This document shows, in pieces, positions 13,337 to 13,394 of a stretch of 13,394 nucleotides of DNA (the first letter of the stretch is position 1; each line of letters starts with the position of its first letter). The notes below the pieces were generated by a model that was not told the DNA's origin, did no database searches, and saw nothing but the letters and a program-made list of their open reading frames with translations. The stretch lies in NCBI GenBank assembly GCA_041180785.1, contig JBEGQV010000246.1, forward strand, positions 1 to 13,394, read 5' to 3'. The position numbers and the translations under genes are program-made. Origin of the DNA: Sandaracinomonas sp041180785. Its GTDB lineage: Bacteria > Bacteroidota > Bacteroidia > Cytophagales > Spirosomataceae.

Positions 13337-13394
13337 ATGAAAATTAAAGTAACTAGCATCTTAGCCATTTTGGCTATTTCGTTATTCTCATTCA
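13337..13394 (+). CDS. Start of an exported protein (truncated by window end)
   Basis: An open frame begins at ATG 13337, 5 bp after the SDR stop, and runs off the window after 19 full codons. The visible residues MKIKVTSILAILAISLFSF have a basic start and a hydrophobic core, as in a signal peptide. Whether the product is a lipoprotein or a secreted enzyme cannot be seen. The close spacing suggests it belongs to the same operon as the SDR. Confidence 0.65.
   Translation, partial: MKIKVTSILAILAISLFSF

Overview
The window looks like a chromosomal segment of a member of the Bacteroidota. The evidence is AT-rich DNA, almost no Shine-Dalgarno sequences, signal peptides that end in Ala-Gln (IFA-QI, IIA-QK, VFA-QK), and characteristic families: a discoidin/PD40 outer-membrane-type protein, a large M14 carboxypeptidase with a C-terminal amidotransferase-like domain, GH29, a FucP-type permease and UxaA-type dehydratase. 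No rRNA, tRNA, CRISPR array, IS element or phage gene is visible. Gene density is very high; most gaps are 1-5 bp and several genes overlap.

Layout. (1) 1-1459, minus strand: a 5'-complete but window-truncated exported protein with a discoidin-like domain and the start of a PD40 propeller, placed 3 bp downstream of rpe (ribulose-phosphate 3-epimerase). (2) A 39-bp divergent gap at 1460-1498 holds a perfect 16-bp AT palindrome. (3) 1499-5139, plus strand: a tightly packed or overlapping run of ligA (NAD-dependent DNA ligase), dapA (lysine/peptidoglycan precursor synthesis), a small Dabb-domain protein and a small lipoprotein. (4) 5105-8936, minus strand: a secreted GH29 alpha-L-fucosidase-family enzyme and a secreted M14 zinc carboxypeptidase, 1 bp apart. 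The fucosidase 3' end overlaps the convergent lipoprotein gene by 35 bp. (5) An 89-bp divergent control region at 8937-9025 contains an imperfect inverted repeat. (6) 9026-13394, plus strand: a FucP-like MFS permease, an L-rhamnose/L-fucose-type mutarotase, a UxaA-family sugar-acid dehydratase, a 227-bp repeat-rich gap, an SDR resembling 2-keto-3-deoxy-L-fuconate dehydrogenase, and the first 19 codons of another exported protein.

How the genes fit together (inference). Regions 4-6 look like a divergent module for 6-deoxyhexose, most likely L-fucose. Exported GH29 would release the sugar, M14 would trim peptide (perhaps from the same glycoproteins), and the FucP-like carrier would import the sugar. 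The mutarotase would equilibrate anomers, and the dehydratase and SDR would perform the fuconate to 2-keto-3-deoxyfuconate to 2,4-diketo steps of a non-phosphorylating route ending in pyruvate and lactate. Sugar dehydrogenase, lactonase and terminal hydrolase genes are not in the window and may lie downstream.

The most unusual sequences are in the gap at 12340-12566. Twelve perfect 7-bp repeats start one base after the dehydratase stop and contain two canonical G-quadruplex motifs on the sense strand. A cluster of five short palindromes, including a tandem 23-bp unit, follows. A second point of note is that the FucP-like permease has Gly where E. coli FucP has Asp46.
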